This document shows positions 45,501 to 60,554 of a DNA stretch of 64,000 nucleotides, in pieces (the stretch's first letter is position 1; every line of letters begins with the position of its first letter). The position numbers were made by a program, and so were the translations under genes. The notes beneath the pieces are model-generated. The model saw only the letters and a program-made list of their open reading frames with translations, ran no database searches and was not told the origin of the DNA. Source of the DNA: Acridotheres tristis (Eukaryota > Chordata > Aves > Passeriformes > Sturnidae); contig CM072885.1 in assembly GCA_037013685.1 (NCBI GenBank), positions 25,358,620 through 25,422,619 of the forward strand, read 5' to 3'.

Positions 45501-48500
45501 GCTAATAGAATATTCCTGATCATCCACAGTGTCAGTTGTATCTGTGTTTTTGTGAAGAATGTGGTAATTGTATTTGCACTTTGAAGTCTTTAGAGGTAGT
45601 TTTACCAACCTTGCAGCTGGCGTGGAGGATACAACTAGAGCTAGAAAGTGGAAGGAACACTTTTTAGATGAGCAACAGACTGGTGGTATACTTATGAGCC
45701 AACTTTCTGCTGTATGACCCTATTAGATTTATAGACAGCATGCCTTGAGGCTCAGTTGTCTATAGTAGTCTGTCTTTTTGTGTTTTGAGGACCAGCTGTT
45801 CCTTGGTACTGCTGATAATGTCAAGTAGTGTCTATTGATAAAGTTACTGAACAATTCACAGTAGTGAAGAAATACTAGAGCATCCTCTGATGTCTATGGT
45901 TGTGTCTTGAGTATGGTAAAGGGTATGCTGGTGAGATCTTGAGTACCTGGCTCCCTTTGGAAATTTATCCTTCTGAAAAATAAATCTCTCAGTAGCAAGA
46001 AGATTAGGGATATACTGCTCTGGAGCTTTTCGATCATTCATGGTTAACTGGCATGTGTGCCTTCTTAGGACTTGTGACTGGCCTTCCATGCGCAGGAGAA
46101 ATGTGCTTGACTAGGTAGGCATTGTATTGACTAATTATCGGGCCTGTCTCTTCAGAGAGATTCTCTGTATGGTGTGAACTGTTGAGAATCATTGGAGTTT
46201 AAGTCTCAGCCTTCTTACACAGCTGCCTCTCCAGCTGAAATGGGCTGAGGGAAGAGCTGCTTAGATCCCTCCTTTTTCCACCTTCATTTTTCATTTGAAA
46301 ATGACCTGGTGGAAATGCAAGTCCCAAAGCAGTTTGTGGAGGAAGACACTTCCCCAAGATCAATATTTGCATGGCCTTCTTCAGAACAAAGCACTCCTAT
46401 TTTTCATCAGAAAGAACTAGGTAGCAGTCTGTATTACATTGCCTAACTAATTTTTGTGGAAAATGAAAATTCTGAATTGTGAAACTGAATTTCAACTTCA
46501 CATTAAAACATTTTCTCTCTGAGAAAAGGCTGAGTTCTGAAGTACAAATTGGGCTGTTGTTTTAGTAAACTGATAGCTAGTTTGAATAGCTAGTTGTAAT
46601 GAAACGTTTGGTACCTTGGATGATGCTAGAATTCTTGAGTTTTATTTTAAAAAAATCTGATAAATAGATGCCAGTTTTCAAAGTTCAAGTTTATCAAGTG
46701 TGGTTTAGCAGAAATTTTTCTAGTCAAAGAACTTGACTACATACAGGACTTTGTCTGATACAGAAAGGATATTGTTCTCCATGCTGTTTTCCAGTTGGAG
46801 TTACGTTGTGTAATGAAGTTCCTTTTCTTTTCCCCCATCATTTTCTCTCAGCTCTCTGGTCCTTCCTTTCAGAGTACAAACTCAATTGTCCAGGTAAATG
46901 TTAATGAGTTTGTAGTTGACTGTGTAGCTGAAAGCAGTATCTGCAGATTCAGAGAGTTCAGTCATGTTTTTTGCTTGGTTTTGGGTTTGGTTGGTTTTGG
47001 GTTTTATCTTGTTCTGTTGTTTTGGGGCGCTTTTTTGTGTTAACTAACATATTCAGTACTCTTACTCTTCCACAGCTTTCTTGGAATGAAAACTAAGGAA
47101 CTTGGTTCATTACTGTGCTGTGTACCAAAGCATTTAGGGCATGAGGGAGCCCTACAGAATGCCTGCTTCCCAGGAAGAGGAACTTCAGCGGTTTTGGCTT
47201 CTTAGTCTTTCTATATCATTAAATTAAAAAAACCCATCTTCATGCCCTGTTGAAAATATGACCAAGAGTCAGGAAAGTACACTTTTTTTTTCATGGTTTG
47301 ACCACACTGTAGCTGCTGTGTTCCTGCACCACAGTGAAGCTGCATTTATTATTTTACTTGAATTTAAAGGTGAATAAAGTCTTGATTACTATCGCACACA
47401 TGCAAAGGTAGGTAGTGAATTGATGGTCTGAACAGTGTTTCTTTCTGGCAGTATGGCAATCATAATGCATATTTAATGCATATGCCTTGAAGATTCCCCT
47501 TTTTTTTAGTCTCTAACATGCTGTTTTAACTTGCGTCTGACTCTGAAGCAATTTGGAAACTTTTTATGATCACTTCTTTAGGGCTTTTATTTTCCTTTCC
47601 AAGAATACTTTCTGTGCAGTTTTGCTGTTGCAGAGCAATGCTCTAAATCATGCTAAGGTCATTTAATTTCCTGCCATTATCTTTTATTGGTCACTTTTTT
47701 AATGGAGTTCTAGTTACTAATAAAACTAAACGTAGCTTTGAAGTGGCTGCAGACAGAATGGGATCTGAATTTCTTTCCATTTTCTGCTTCAGACTTAGCT
47801 TGTGTTAGGTTTTGCCTTTTGTGAAAACTGGTCTCCTTGTCACTCAGAGGTGATGGATGGTAGTGCTGAAAAAAAGTGGGTCAGTGCTGTTGAGATTGGA
47901 TAAGAAATCCCCTCCTGACCATTACACAGCCTGCTAGAAATCACTGACCATGACTTGACAGTGCAGCATGTCTGATCTCTGCTTTGGACAGGGATAGACA
48001 TGGGAGAGAGCACAAATGGAGGAGGGCAGGTGTCAATGCAAGCTCCTGTGGTATTTGTTCTTCTCTTTACCTTTTTTTTTTTTACCCCGACCCTTCCTAC
48101 ATCTACCTGTCATGCTATCCCACGTCTAATCTTTCTGGTCTCCCTAGTGGCAATCGCTGCTACCTTAACTTGTATTAATCCCTATTAGAGTCTAATCTAC
48201 TCTTACTGCTCGGCTTTCACAGGGCAAGATAGGCTTTGGAGTGTGGGGGTTTGTTTGTGTGTGAGTGATTAGGCTAAGTGTGTAGCAGGGCTGCCTGTAC
48301 TCGGGGTGCTGCCACCTCTGCTTCCTGCAGAGTTTAGTCTTATGACAGCATTTCCTCTGTGAGTAGCTTCTCCCACCTTGCCATATATGGACTGGACCCG
48401 ACCTTTCCAGGGATCTGCCCCGTGCTCTCTGCTGTGATCTGTCTGGGCTGATGTGATCGAGTGCTCGCCATCTCTGAGGCAAGACTGGCTGACCTTGCAC

Positions 48501-51500
48501 CGTGCTGGTCAGTCTGGGAGCTGCGAGTCATGAATGGCATCTTGTTCCCAAAGTTATTTCCATCTTTTCTTTCCCCACTTTTTGTCTCTTGAGTGCTGTG
48601 CCACACACAGTGAGGTTCAAGAGATTGTGGGGTTATATGTGTAGGTACATACCTATATGCACGTGGAAGAAGAGCAACAGCTGAAAATTGGAGGCGGTGG
48701 TTGAAGGTGTAATGACTGGCATCACTGCTTGTGTACAAATACCAGAGATGAGCCTGGTGGGCTGTGCAGTAGCAGATACTTGGGATGAAGCACAGAGGGC
48801 CATTGCTGAGAGCATGGATCCATCTCTTGGGTAAGAGACAGAGTTGTCTGCACAGGAAAACTGCTTGCTGTGTATCTTTTACATTACCAAGGCTCTATCT
48901 GGCACCAAAACTAAAGGAGTTGGTTATCACTGCTTTTTCCTTTGTTTCCGAGACTTAAACAACTGCAGGCTGTTCTGGCAGTTTGTGTGGTGGCTTGGTC
49001 CTGTGGGAGTGCTCTAAGACAAACAATTCACTTTGATCTTTTGTAATGGAGCCATAATCCTGAGGCACTACTTCCTCCAGAATCTACTGTTCTCTGCAGC
49101 TTGTGGAAGTCATCTTGTAGTAGACATTGAAGTGTGTCACAAGTGAGTTACAGCCACCTAGTAGACTAAAGATGTTTTTACCTATGCTGTGCCCACTAAT
49201 CCGTCTTGTCCAGGCAAAGCACTCATATTCTCAAGCTATTTTCAGTTAATTTCAGTTTTGTAACTGATCAAGGAAGATCTCTTTAAGAACTCTTTTCCTC
49301 TCATTTTTTCGCCTCTGTCACTATTTCTCAGGTGTATATACCTGTGTGAATTTCAAGGTGTGGTATTCAGTCTTGCATTGTACAACCCACTCGAAACCTG
49401 AATTTTACCCAGAGGTGACTGATAAATCCTGAGATTGAGATATGCTCTTCATTTTTCATAATGACATTATTTTGGAAATAACCTGGAGCAAATCTGTTGT
49501 TATGTTTCCAAAATCTTGTATGTAGGCATGGCCATGACTTCATGTTATTCTCCTGTCTTCTCTGGAAGGTGTAAATGCTTGGTTTAGTTCATAGTTGGCA
49601 CAATAAAATAATCCCATCTTTAGACGCATGTTAATGCGGTAGGTGTTCCAGGTAGGAAGGGAAAACCCACTAAAAGCCCTGAGAAAATATTGTGGAGAAA
49701 GTGTATGCTTTACGATTTGACTCTTTAATAATCATATCTGTGAAATAAATTAAAAATGGCCTGTGTTATTTACTCCAGACTCTATCCAGTGCAGGACAGT
49801 GCTGTTGATCTGTCTTTAATGAAGTCTCTCCTAAGGTATATAGGCTCTTTATCTGTGTTTACCTTGATCAGAACATATGAGGGGTTGCTTTTAATTAAGA
49901 TGGTGAGAAGGGAAAAATACTTTGTCTATTTTTCTCAAAACAGATTCAGTAGAAGTGTGATCATGGATTCATCAGTTCGAATATTCCTGTTAACTTTGTT
50001 ATGTTATCTATTATTGACCAATAAAACATGCTTTAGTTTCAGTTGCAGCCTCCTGAGACTTTCCTTTATAGATGCAGAAGTGACAAACAGACAAGGGAGC
50101 TGTATTAGCATATTAACCAAAACATTCTCGAAATATACTAGACCTCAGTGGTTTTTTTGTTGTAAAACAGAAGTTACAAAAAGTATAATTAGAACACTTA
50201 TGGTGCAGTATTTCTTGTTCGCTATATAGGGAATAAAAAGCAAATGCAGCTGGCTTACCGGATGATGACTTCCAGGAAGTAATGATTGTAACCCTTTACA
50301 TAATTAGCTGTTGTGGGAAACAAAACTGACTAGAGATTCATGTAAAGTATCCAGACTCCTTAACTGACTCAGTGCTTACTCATCTGAATTACTCTGCATG
50401 TAAAATCTGCTAGCAGTTTTTTGATGCTGTCTTTTGTGGGGAGTCTTTGAGATGCTGCTTGTTTCCTCCAGGGTGTCACAAACGGAGTGGTGCACACTTT
50501 TGGCTTTGCTCTGTGTGTAAAACTAAATAAGGAGACAGGCTGATCCCCTTTCACTTTGCAGTGTACATTCTTTCATACAGGAAAAGAAAGCAGTCTACTG
50601 TTTTAGCCAGTTCCTGAAAATCAGAGGAATCTGTTCATGTTTACAAAGTACAGAGTCTAATAAGATTCAGTGATAGCTCTTGCATGACTGTTCTTTCAAC
50701 AACCTGTCTTTTTTCAAACCTTGCTGTTCTTTACTTTCCCCTTCTGATTCTTTTTTAAGCAGAGAGAGGATAAACAATTTAAAGCATCAGGTCAGAGGGG
50801 AGATAAAATAAGTGTTTATTCAGTACCAATATGAGTAGGCATCTCAACTGAAACTTTCTAACTCAAAAATTAAGGTACTATTTTACATAATAATGGAGAA
50901 ATTGAAATGATTACAAGTGATTTAATTTAATTTTTAGAATATAGATCAGTATGATCTGTTATGCTGCTTGTTCTACTAAAACCAAGAAAAACCACCCCAG
51001 AAAGGCTTTTCCCTTTTGTCATACACTTCAATACTGATCTCTATGACTAGTTGCTGTGATTAGGTTGCTAGGCATAAAGTTACTTTTATTTCTTTGAGAG
51101 TATTTATGTAGGCATTCAAAATACATGCTAAAAAGAAAAAAGTTCTTAACCCTTATCATAGGATTCTTACTACACCAAGGTTGCTATAAGTGGTTAGACA
51201 ATACAGCAAGCTCTACCTCTTGCAAATCACTGATTTGCCGATGAGTAGAAATAAAAGTGTATAAGCTATTGTCCATAGGTGCCTCGTGTATTTTGCAAAT
51301 TGATGTCTTAATTCTTGGCTTAAATAATACTAGTTCCTTGAGGAACCAGCTCTGTAGCAGAAACCTAGCTTTTGTGTGTGTTGTGCATGTAGATAACTTG
51401 TATGTTTAAGAACTTGACGACTATGCCGTGCCTGCTGCCTCGCAGACTGCTTGAGGTTTGTTTGTATTATGTACCTTTTTCTGGGGCTGTCTTCATTTGT

Positions 51501-51989
51501 ACCTTCCTAATTTCCAAGTATCAGTGCATAAAATTAGTGAGATTCTTAATGTAATGACAGAAAATAGAATCAAAGGGTTAATCTGGTCAGATACTTTAGC
51601 ATTAAAATCACAACTGTGCGCAGAGTGGGACAAGGTTCCCCTGTGCAGAAGAGATGAGAGAGCCCAGTGCAGATAGCAGATCCCCACTTGCTAGGTGCTC
51701 CTCTCCTCCCAGGGTGCTGTGGAGGAGCCTGATGGCAACAAGCACCTTTGTGCACACCCAGCCTCACTTCTTCCCCAGCAGCCTGCAATGAGCAGTCTAT
51801 GTGCATCTGCAGTTGAGCTCATCAGATTATTGTGGACTGCATTGTAATCTTTTAATTGCCAGCCACTTCTGATGCCATGATATTGTAGTTGTGGGTCAAA
51901 TCCTGTGCTTCTTAAGCAAAATTCCCACTTTACCTCTGGGATGGTGCAATGGACTGTGCCTTGTGAACTTATTGTGTGACCTTAATGAG
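42530..51989 (+). other. SRGAP1: SRGAP1 intron 1, first part
   Basis: The GT donor at 42530-42531 opens the intron. The first 270 bases are still G/C-rich, followed by a poly-A run (about 42820-42832). Beyond that the DNA is ordinary intronic sequence. T/G-rich simple tracts occur at about 46970-47035. Frames such as 49756-50229 (157 codons) have no recognisable domain. I see no exon. Confidence 0.7.
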
Positions 51990-53110
51990 AAAAAAACCTC
52001 ACCATTCTTACAGTAAAGATTTTCTTCCTTATATCTAATCTAAAGTTACTTTGTTTCGGTTCAAAGCCATTACCCCTTCTATGACTATAAGCCTTTGTAG
52101 AAATTCCAGCTCTCTTGTTCCTTTTAGGTACTGGAAGACTGCTCTGAGGTCTCCCCTGAGCATTCTCTTCTCCAGGCTGAACTGCACCAACTCTCAGGCT
52201 GTCCTCATAGGAGAGGTGCTCCAGACATCTGATCATATTCGTAGCCCTGCTCTGGACTTGCTCCAGCAGGTCCCCATCCTTCTTATGTTGATGACCCCAG
52301 AATGGGATGCACCCTTCCAGGTGGGGTTTCACTGGTGCAGAGTAGAGAGGAAGAATCACCTGCCTTGGCCCACTGGCCATGTTCCTTTTGATGCAGCCCA
52401 GGATGTGTTTGGTGTTCTAGGCTGCAAACGCACATTGCCAAATCATGTTGAGCTTCTTGTCAGTCCTTCTCAGGGCTGCTCTCAATGCATTTTCTGCTCA
52501 GCCTGTATTTGTCCTTGGGATTATCCTGACCTACATGCAGGACCTTACATTTGGCCTTTTTGAACTTCATGAGGTTTGCAGGGACACATATTTCAAGTCA
52601 ATCTAGGTACCTCTAGGTGCCACTTGCTTCCAGTGTGTCAACCACACCACACAGCTTGATGTCATTCACAAACTTGCTGAGAGTGCCTTCAATCCCATTG
52701 TCTGTGTCACCAATAAAAGAAAAATAAAAGGCTTGTCAAAAAGCCCTGGTCCCAGTCAAACTCCTGAGGAACACCACTCAACACCGTTGGCTTCCCTTTG
52801 GACATTGAGCCGTTGACCACAACTCTGAGTGAGATTATCTGGCCAATTCCTTACTGATCAAGTGGTCCATCTGTCAAATCCATGTGGCTCCAGGTTAGAG
52901 ACAAGGATGTTGTGTGGGATAGTGTCAAGTACTTTGCACAAGTCAAGGTGACTTTGCACAAGTCAAGGTGCGTGACATGTTGCTCTTTACTTATCCACTG
53001 GTGCTGTAACCCGCATTACAGAAGACCATCAGGCACTTACTAAGTTATGTTCACCAGTTGCAGTGTTTTCCACCTGCCTTAGCATAACTTCCAGGAGGAT
53101 CTACTGTATG
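51990..53110 (-). repeat. CR1 LINE copy in SRGAP1 intron 1, antisense
   Basis: About 1.1 kb of reverse-complement CR1, from the segment that encodes the end of the reverse transcriptase into its central part. Minus-strand translation from 52380 shows the typical SAPVKPHLEG, EQVQSRATNMIR.LEHLSYEDSLR and FRLDIRKKIFTVR run, with stops elsewhere. It contains an exact 20-bp tandem duplication at 52931-52970. The far end is indistinct. Confidence 0.92.
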
Positions 53111-56100
53111 GTCTGGCTAAGCACTGGGAAGAGACTCACATCTCTGGGAAACCTTTCTGGACAGCCATAATGTTGAGCAAGAAAAACCCTCTTCTGCATA
53201 TCAAAAGGGAAAAATCAATGAAAATAAGAGCCAAAGTGTAATTCCTCCAATACATATTCCCTGACAAACAAACTAGTGGGTTGCTGGTGAGAGGGTATGG
53301 GTGTTCAGAGGGACTGTTCAATGAGATTGCAAGCACATGCTTTGATGGTGGCTTGCTTGGCAGTTCAGTATAGCTCTGTATTGTTCCCTGGTGGTTCCAA
53401 GATGACCTCTGTAACTGTGGGGAGTGGGCTGGGGTCTCTGCTCAGTCCTAAGAGGACAGACTTTCAGGCTACAGTAGCAGTTTTCAGTCTTCCATGAGGG
53501 CTCAAAGAGGCTTAGGGTGTAAAATATCCCATGGTATTAAATTCATGAAAGAACTCTAGCTCTTGTGTTTGCCTTTCAGATGCCACGTTTAGTTCCGCTT
53601 TGGTTGCTACCTCACTTCTGAGGTGTTGGCATATTTGTGTGACTGCACATACTGGTCTCCCATGTTTATTCTGTTAGTATAGTTTGAAATGCAACATCTC
53701 TAATATTTATAGACCAGAAACTGCCTTGCCTCCAGTTGGCAGAGACAAAGTGCCAGCCTCATCCATGCTGATGTCGTCTATGCTGAGTTGCCACCAGAGC
53801 AGACCTAAAAATGTTGCTTTTTCTGCTGAGCCATGTGAGAATATGTATGAAATTGAGGCATCAGGAATCTGATCAGTGCATCCTTCCTAGCGATCAGAAC
53901 ATTTGCATGAGGAGTTCAGTGTTCCTTATTTTGTCATCTTTATCTTACTCAGAATTGAGTCTTGAGTGTAGATCTCCCACATTGCAAATGATTGCTCTGA
54001 GAAGTAAGAAACTGAGTATTCTTGGACAAGTCTCCCTGGTTTCTTGTTTATTGAGGCTCTCAAGCTCTTTCCCAGACTTAATGAATATTTAATTATTTAC
54101 AGGCTGATTATGAATCCATTGCTGGTAGTTAGAGCAGGCACCAGAGAGATAGGGTTCTCTATGAATTCCAGCAAGAGTGTGTTCTGCTCTGCTTTTTTAA
54201 AGAAATGGAAAAGGAGGAGGACTGTAGGATTGAGGTAATTATGTGACCATTCTAAAGTGAGAATACTTTATTAATCTGGATGGGGGAGTGTTCAGAGGAT
54301 CCCTTATTTATTTATCACAGTATACAGAAAAAAACACAGCTCTGTAATGATTTTTGATCTTAAAGCCCTTTCAGGATTTGCATCAATTTTTGGCAGACTG
54401 TCTCCATTTTTGCAAATAATCTGTGAAAGAAATGTTTGCTCAGTTATTTGAAAGGTTCACAGATGAATGTCTGTTTGCGAATCTTTGCTTCCGTGACTCT
54501 TCCTGCAGCACTCCCTCTATACAGCATAGTCAGTCCTCTGCCCCATGGCAATTCTGGTCCCCAAGTGCCTGAGCTGCAGATTCACAAACAGCTTCTTTTT
54601 TTGCAGCCACCAGAAAGTTATTAAGCAAATATTCCTGACTTAGTTAATATCTGTGAAGAATAGGGTTTGGGTTTTTTGTTTTATGTGGGGTTTTGGGGGT
54701 TTTTTGAGGGCAGAAAAATTACTTCAGCTGATGTTTAAGGAGGAAAGAAGGGCAATTGTCTGCAAATATTACCAAGGCAAACATGCAGTTTTTAGTCAAA
54801 TAACAGTGAATGTTTTGGGGCTTAGTGACTAGAGGTAATGATTACTGTGTGTTAGTATAGCCGTAAGGAGGAAAAATGAAGAACTCTTTATCAGTCATGA
54901 CAGCTGATCAGCTTATTTCCTTTTCAGGACTGTTTTGTAGAGCAGCAGACAGTCCTTCAAGAAGCCAAGCTACTTGTTAACTGATTTGGGGCTTTACTTT
55001 GATATATTAATGGGGTTGTTCTTTACTTCTACTGCTGCAGCTATATGCGGTGAGGTCAGGTTGTTTGAACAGCTGTATGCAAAGTTCCATAGCTGAGAAT
55101 CAGGCAAGAAGATGAAAATGTCTAAATTCTTTAACACTTAATTTAAAAGCGGATTTAAGATGACCCTTCAGGTATGCTTCTGAACTCGTGGACTGGCGTG
55201 CTTTATATTGGAAAGGACAATTTGTTCTTACTTCTGTTCTGTACTCCATTCAATTATCTGATAATTTATATAACTACTCATGTGATGAATAGTTTTTTTT
55301 TTTAAATTGTAATTGACTGTTGGGTTAAATTAATAGCCAATGCGTTATGAATCAATAGCAGTTCCTACTGAAAAAGAGTATGCTTATAAGTGTATTGAAG
55401 ATGCTGTAAATAACGAGATAGTATATATGTGAAGACTTAATAGGAATTTTAGGTACGCTATTTACGTATAATCTGTTGGTTTTTTAGTTGTAATATTGGA
55501 CTTGGAAAGCACATGCTGTTTACATTATATGGCTTTGTTTTTGCTTAGCATTGTTTGTGTTAGGATATTTGAAAATAAATTTAATTTAATTGCTTTTTTT
55601 ACTTCCATCTCTGAAATCACTTTTTTTCTCAGTTTGTAAAATATCAGTAGTGTGGGAGATCATGGGATTAGCTATGATCACTGAAAACTCCATCTTACTC
55701 ATAGGTCTGTAGCAAAATGCTCTGGTAAAGAGCTTCTTAGGCTACAACTTAAACCGTATGTAGTGCAGTGGGGATTCAGACCTGTTACTAGGATCATACA
55801 GGCCATTATTTCTATTACAATGTGTTTATAACCTTGGAATTACCCCTTTGAATCTCATCTGAGGACTCTGTAATTTTGGGAAGGCATACCTCTTGTACAG
55901 TTCTTGTGCAAATAAACCTGACTTAGTGGAAAATAAAAAGCTTTTGGTCTCTCCTGTGTCAGGACCAAGACTCTGCTCTAACTTAAGCCAAAGGACTTAA
56001 TTTATAGTGAAGAGACATCTTAATTCCAGGTGAGTGAATGGACTGACAAGAGTCTCCTGAAGTGTAGTGAAGTGTACTTGTACTTGAATCAAAAATGGAG

Positions 56101-59100
56101 TACCAAGTTCCTTGTTCACAACAGTAAATCAGTATTGATGAAACTGGTGTTTTGCTTTGGTAATTTGTTATTCCTATAATGGGTATGATTTTTGCCCAAT
56201 TCTGGTATTTAGGTGGTTTCCTAAGCAATGATGTGAGTTTTGCTGAAGCAGAGCTGCATGTGGATGGGGTGGAGCTGGTGCTGGTAGATGCTGAGGAAAC
56301 TTCTCAGTTGTGTAAAGACATGTCAGTGCTCTCTAATGTGCCTTAGCTACAGGAAAAGCTTGAGACCCACTGCAGTAAAATTTCAGTCAGTTAATGGAAT
56401 AGGCCTTGAATACATTCAGTGCACTGAATAGTTCCTAACTAATGTAGAGTTGGAGGGATGAATGAAGTGGTACTGCTTTTACAAGCAGAATAGTTGAGAT
56501 GTGTCCTGTTAGGACAGCCTTGCTTACTTCACACACATCAATTTGTTGACCTCACTAGAGCTCTTAACCTTCCTAGGGCTACTAATCTCCATAATGTCTG
56601 AAGGATTTGGCTTAATTTTGGCATGGGAATGTGCCAAACAAATTAATCCAACTATGAGTCATCATTTTTGCAGTAGAACATTCAGACCTAATCCCACAGT
56701 CAAACGTGTCTGGCTGATACTTTCCTGAGAACTTGCAGGATCTGATCCATGCTTTTGGAATCCTGACTTCTTAAGTGTAGGAGTGACTGTTCTGAAACAA
56801 AGGAAATGTAATGCAGAATATACTGAAGCAAAGCAAGAATTGTCACTTGAATCAGATGCAATTCATAACATAAAATTAGCGTAGGTTGTAGACAGGATTA
56901 TACATACATTACAGAATGTTTCAGTAGTACTCAAGATGCCTTGTGAAAACTGTAGAGGTATAGTTTTCAATTTACTGACTGTTGCTTCCCTTTTTGCAAA
57001 TAGCTTAACTAAAACATGGCCCAATAAAGTAAAGTCACTTCTAAAATTTATTGGAGGAAGTGAATTGTGGAGGTAAGAGAGAATGATGTGACTGTCACTT
57101 TCATGTCTGCACTGTAAAATGCAAAAGCACAAATGTAGTAACAACAAGGCTATTTTTGATGTTCTAATCTTTTAAACCTTTGAAATGGTGGTGTGCTTGA
57201 AAGGGCTTCTAAATCCATTGGTTAGTCTGTGCTGTCCAGTATTGTGTTCAAAATCATAGCAGATAAAGGAAGAGTGATCAGAAAGCTTAATGCAGTCAGA
57301 GCGCCACGACCTGTTATGTAAAACAACGTTTGGAAGGACCTTCCCAGCTGCTGTAAATGAATGTTAACAGCATTTTATCATCTGCTTTCACTGTCTTTAT
57401 TACATAATCTGAATATTTATGACCCTATTAATATGTTTAGCCTTGAAATTGCAATATTGAAAGAATGAAGGTTCCATAGAATAATGAACAAGAATGATTT
57501 TATTTTTTGCCTCGTGAACAGAAGTTGTGTTAATATTAAAAAGCTTTGAGTTCATATTTTAAATAAGTTTACTTAATTGCTTTACAGGTATATATTATTT
57601 ATTCCCTAAATGTGATGTATTTCTCTAAACATTGTCATAAGGAAAGTATGTTGGTGACAGAATTGCGTTGCTGAACATGATGCGTCTGTGTGTATATAAA
57701 ATACAGAGGTCTAACCAGAAAGTGATGACTTTTGTTACTTGTAACGCAAGTCCTTCAATCAGTTGTGATGATACTCTGTAGCCTTGAACAAACGTGGTCA
57801 AACTAGACCAGATCAAGGCTATTAGAATCACCTCCGCCAGAGAGCTGCTCTAGGTAGGATTCTGGGGCAAGCTGTGGGCCTAGTTATTACTACAAGGGTT
57901 TTGTGTGGGTGAGTTTCTTTTGTTGGTTGGTTGGGGTTTTTTTTTTTGGTAACCAAAATCTTGCTTTCTGCGCTTCCTCACAAACATGCATGCCCTCCCT
58001 CTGTTGTGAGCTATACTGTTGTCTTGTGATCTGAAATGTATATCATGCAATTAGGGTTTGTGTGTACCACATTATGTATCTGGGGATTGGTTGCAGGTGC
58101 TGTCCCACTACCAAATGTACACTTGCATGTACCCTGATTTTACTTGGAATTACATCTAGGATAGTAATATGCTTGGTCAGAAGATGAACAAGGAGCTGTA
58201 ATCCATTTCCGTTGGGAACCTCTTGGGTTATATTATGTCCCCAAACAGAACTGAACATCACCATTTCAGTAGTCATGTGCAAACTTCTAACAAAATGGTG
58301 TGTTCAGCAAGTGGCTCTCACTGATGGAGTTTACAAGTGACATTGTGGTTCTTTACCATCCTACAGGCTAAATAGCTCAGATAGCTGCAGGCTCATATTT
58401 GCAGCTTGTCTACAAAAATCCAAAGTGAAAAATGAAATTTTGCATCTGAGTGAAATTAAGTTCTTGGTCATCTTACATCTTTGCAAAATCTATAGCCTGT
58501 CTGGAAGCTGCTGTCCTAAATGTCTTCCTACTGATTGCTAAGGCTAGAGTTTGAGAGGTGCAGGTGTTTTTTGAGGTAGGTCCCTTTTGTTTCTAAAGGT
58601 CTCATGGGTATAGTGCAAATCCTGTGGTGTTTTGTGACACTGTACCTAATGAGTAACTCTGACTTGTAATGGTCTGTACTTCCACCCTCTCCATTGTTCA
58701 AACCTCATGAACTGGTACAGGAGGCAACAGCACATGACTGTAAGTGTACAAATTCTTAAAAGTTCAAAGATCAGTGATTACAGGGTGTGGAGTGTGGAGT
58801 CAGGAAGTAAGTTTAGCTTAACACATATTTTTAAACAGTATTTTATCCCCAAGCAAGGTTGTTATAGTTACTGCAGAACTCCAAATGGACTCTCTTCCCT
58901 TGTGGGGATTAGATTTAAATATGTATTGTTCTTCTGGGCAATAGTATTGGGCAGTCAAGTAAGGTTCATAATAGAACAAGGAAACCTTTAATTAGGACAG
59001 GAGTTTCAATTGCATTATTTTTCGTTTTGTAAGAAAAACGTGCGTTAAATCAGATAAATGAAACAATGGAGAGGTGAAGGAAGTTTGGAAGAAGCTTATC

Positions 59101-60554
59101 TATTGACAAAGTTAAGTGCGGAGTTTACAATAAACGTAGTTTTTATTTGGGAAAATCTTAAAATGTAATTTGCCTTCTCCCAATCCCAGAGCTTCCAAGT
59201 CAAGATACTTTGAGATGTTTTTCAGCTTATTCAGTGGTTTGGGGGTTTCTTGCTGTCTTTGATTTTTCATCCAGGAGATACCTCTATTGCAATGCAAATT
59301 TAATTGCGATGTTTACATGGTTAGGTTGGTACATGCATTGTAATTGCATTCTTCCCTTACTCAACTTTGTACTTACTTTGTGTGTCCTAAATACAATGCA
59401 GTATTTCCTTTAAAAATAAAGAATGATAATGAGTCTTTTCTGGTGTCTTCTGGGCTGTACATTGCTTTGTGTTGTTCAGGTCTTGAAGTCAGTAACCTTC
59501 TCTACAGCCTCAGCAAGTTGCCAGGGTGCAATAAATTATAAAACTGGCACTTTTAAGGAATAATACCTAATAGATTCAATGGTTTCTTAATTTGTTTCTG
59601 AAATTAACTCTGGCAAGAAAACCCAAACTAGTCTCCTCTTTCCATCAGACACTGGTAAGAGGAAGCCTAGCAAGTTTGAAGCTGGCTTTCTTTTGCACTG
59701 ACTTATTTAATGTTTACTGGCATATTATGTGCGATGAGACAATGGAATAATCTGTCTGTTTTTTAAAGGAAAAGCTCAAAAAGATGGTGGTGGTGAATCT
59801 GGTCATCTGTCTTATGTCAGTCCTCTGAAGTTTAAATGCTAAATCCAACAATGACAAAAGACTGCCGTTTTCTGGGAAATGATTGATTCTACTCCTTGTT
59901 TAGGTAGAAGAGCTCTCAGACATGGCTCAAGGTAGTCCAGTTCCCTATTTACCTGTCTCTTTGGGTATTTTACAGTCTTCTGCTCAGTCCTATCAGGAGA
60001 ACGCTTTGCAGAGCAAAATCCTTGTCCCTTTTAAGGACCTAACCAAATTTGCTAAATTCTGAAGAAGGCAGTTGTTGACTTCATTGGACTTTGGGAAAGG
60101 AAGGCCCTTTATGTTAAATAACTGATGTGATCGTCTTTGCTCAAAATTTTATTTTGTGGAATGTTCTAGAAAAATGTTCAGAAGAACTTAAGTGCAGAAC
60201 AGCATCTCAGTTGTGTAGGTGCAAAGAATACTTCTTAGTAGCAGTATACTTGAACCTTACTGAAGCCTACTGTCCTTGCCTTTGTCTTGTATCCCATATG
60301 AGTAATTTTTTTGCCAAATAAAGCTGTTGTACTCCCTCTCCTTGGAACAACCTCAACTGGCACATGGGATTCTTTACCAGGAAGGAGAGACAGGGACATT
60401 GTGTTGGATTTATAGAACGTGCTACTAAAGGTTGCCTGACTTCATCATGACTGGTTCTTGTTTGTCACAAGGATCAGTACAGTAACTAATACAGATGCAG
60501 GTATTAATAACCTGAGAGTGGAAATTCAAAAAGGTCTTTTTTCCCCTCTGAATA
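53111..60554 (+). other. SRGAP1: SRGAP1 intron 1, middle part
   Basis: Intronic non-coding sequence, mostly A/T-rich. A G/T-rich tract with several G runs lies at 54661-54712 and a TTGG/poly-T tract at about 57922-57950. No exon or RNA gene recognised. Confidence 0.6.

Noticed and set aside
49756..50229. 157-codon intronic frame
   Set aside because: Ordinary intron composition, no domain and no supporting splice structure.
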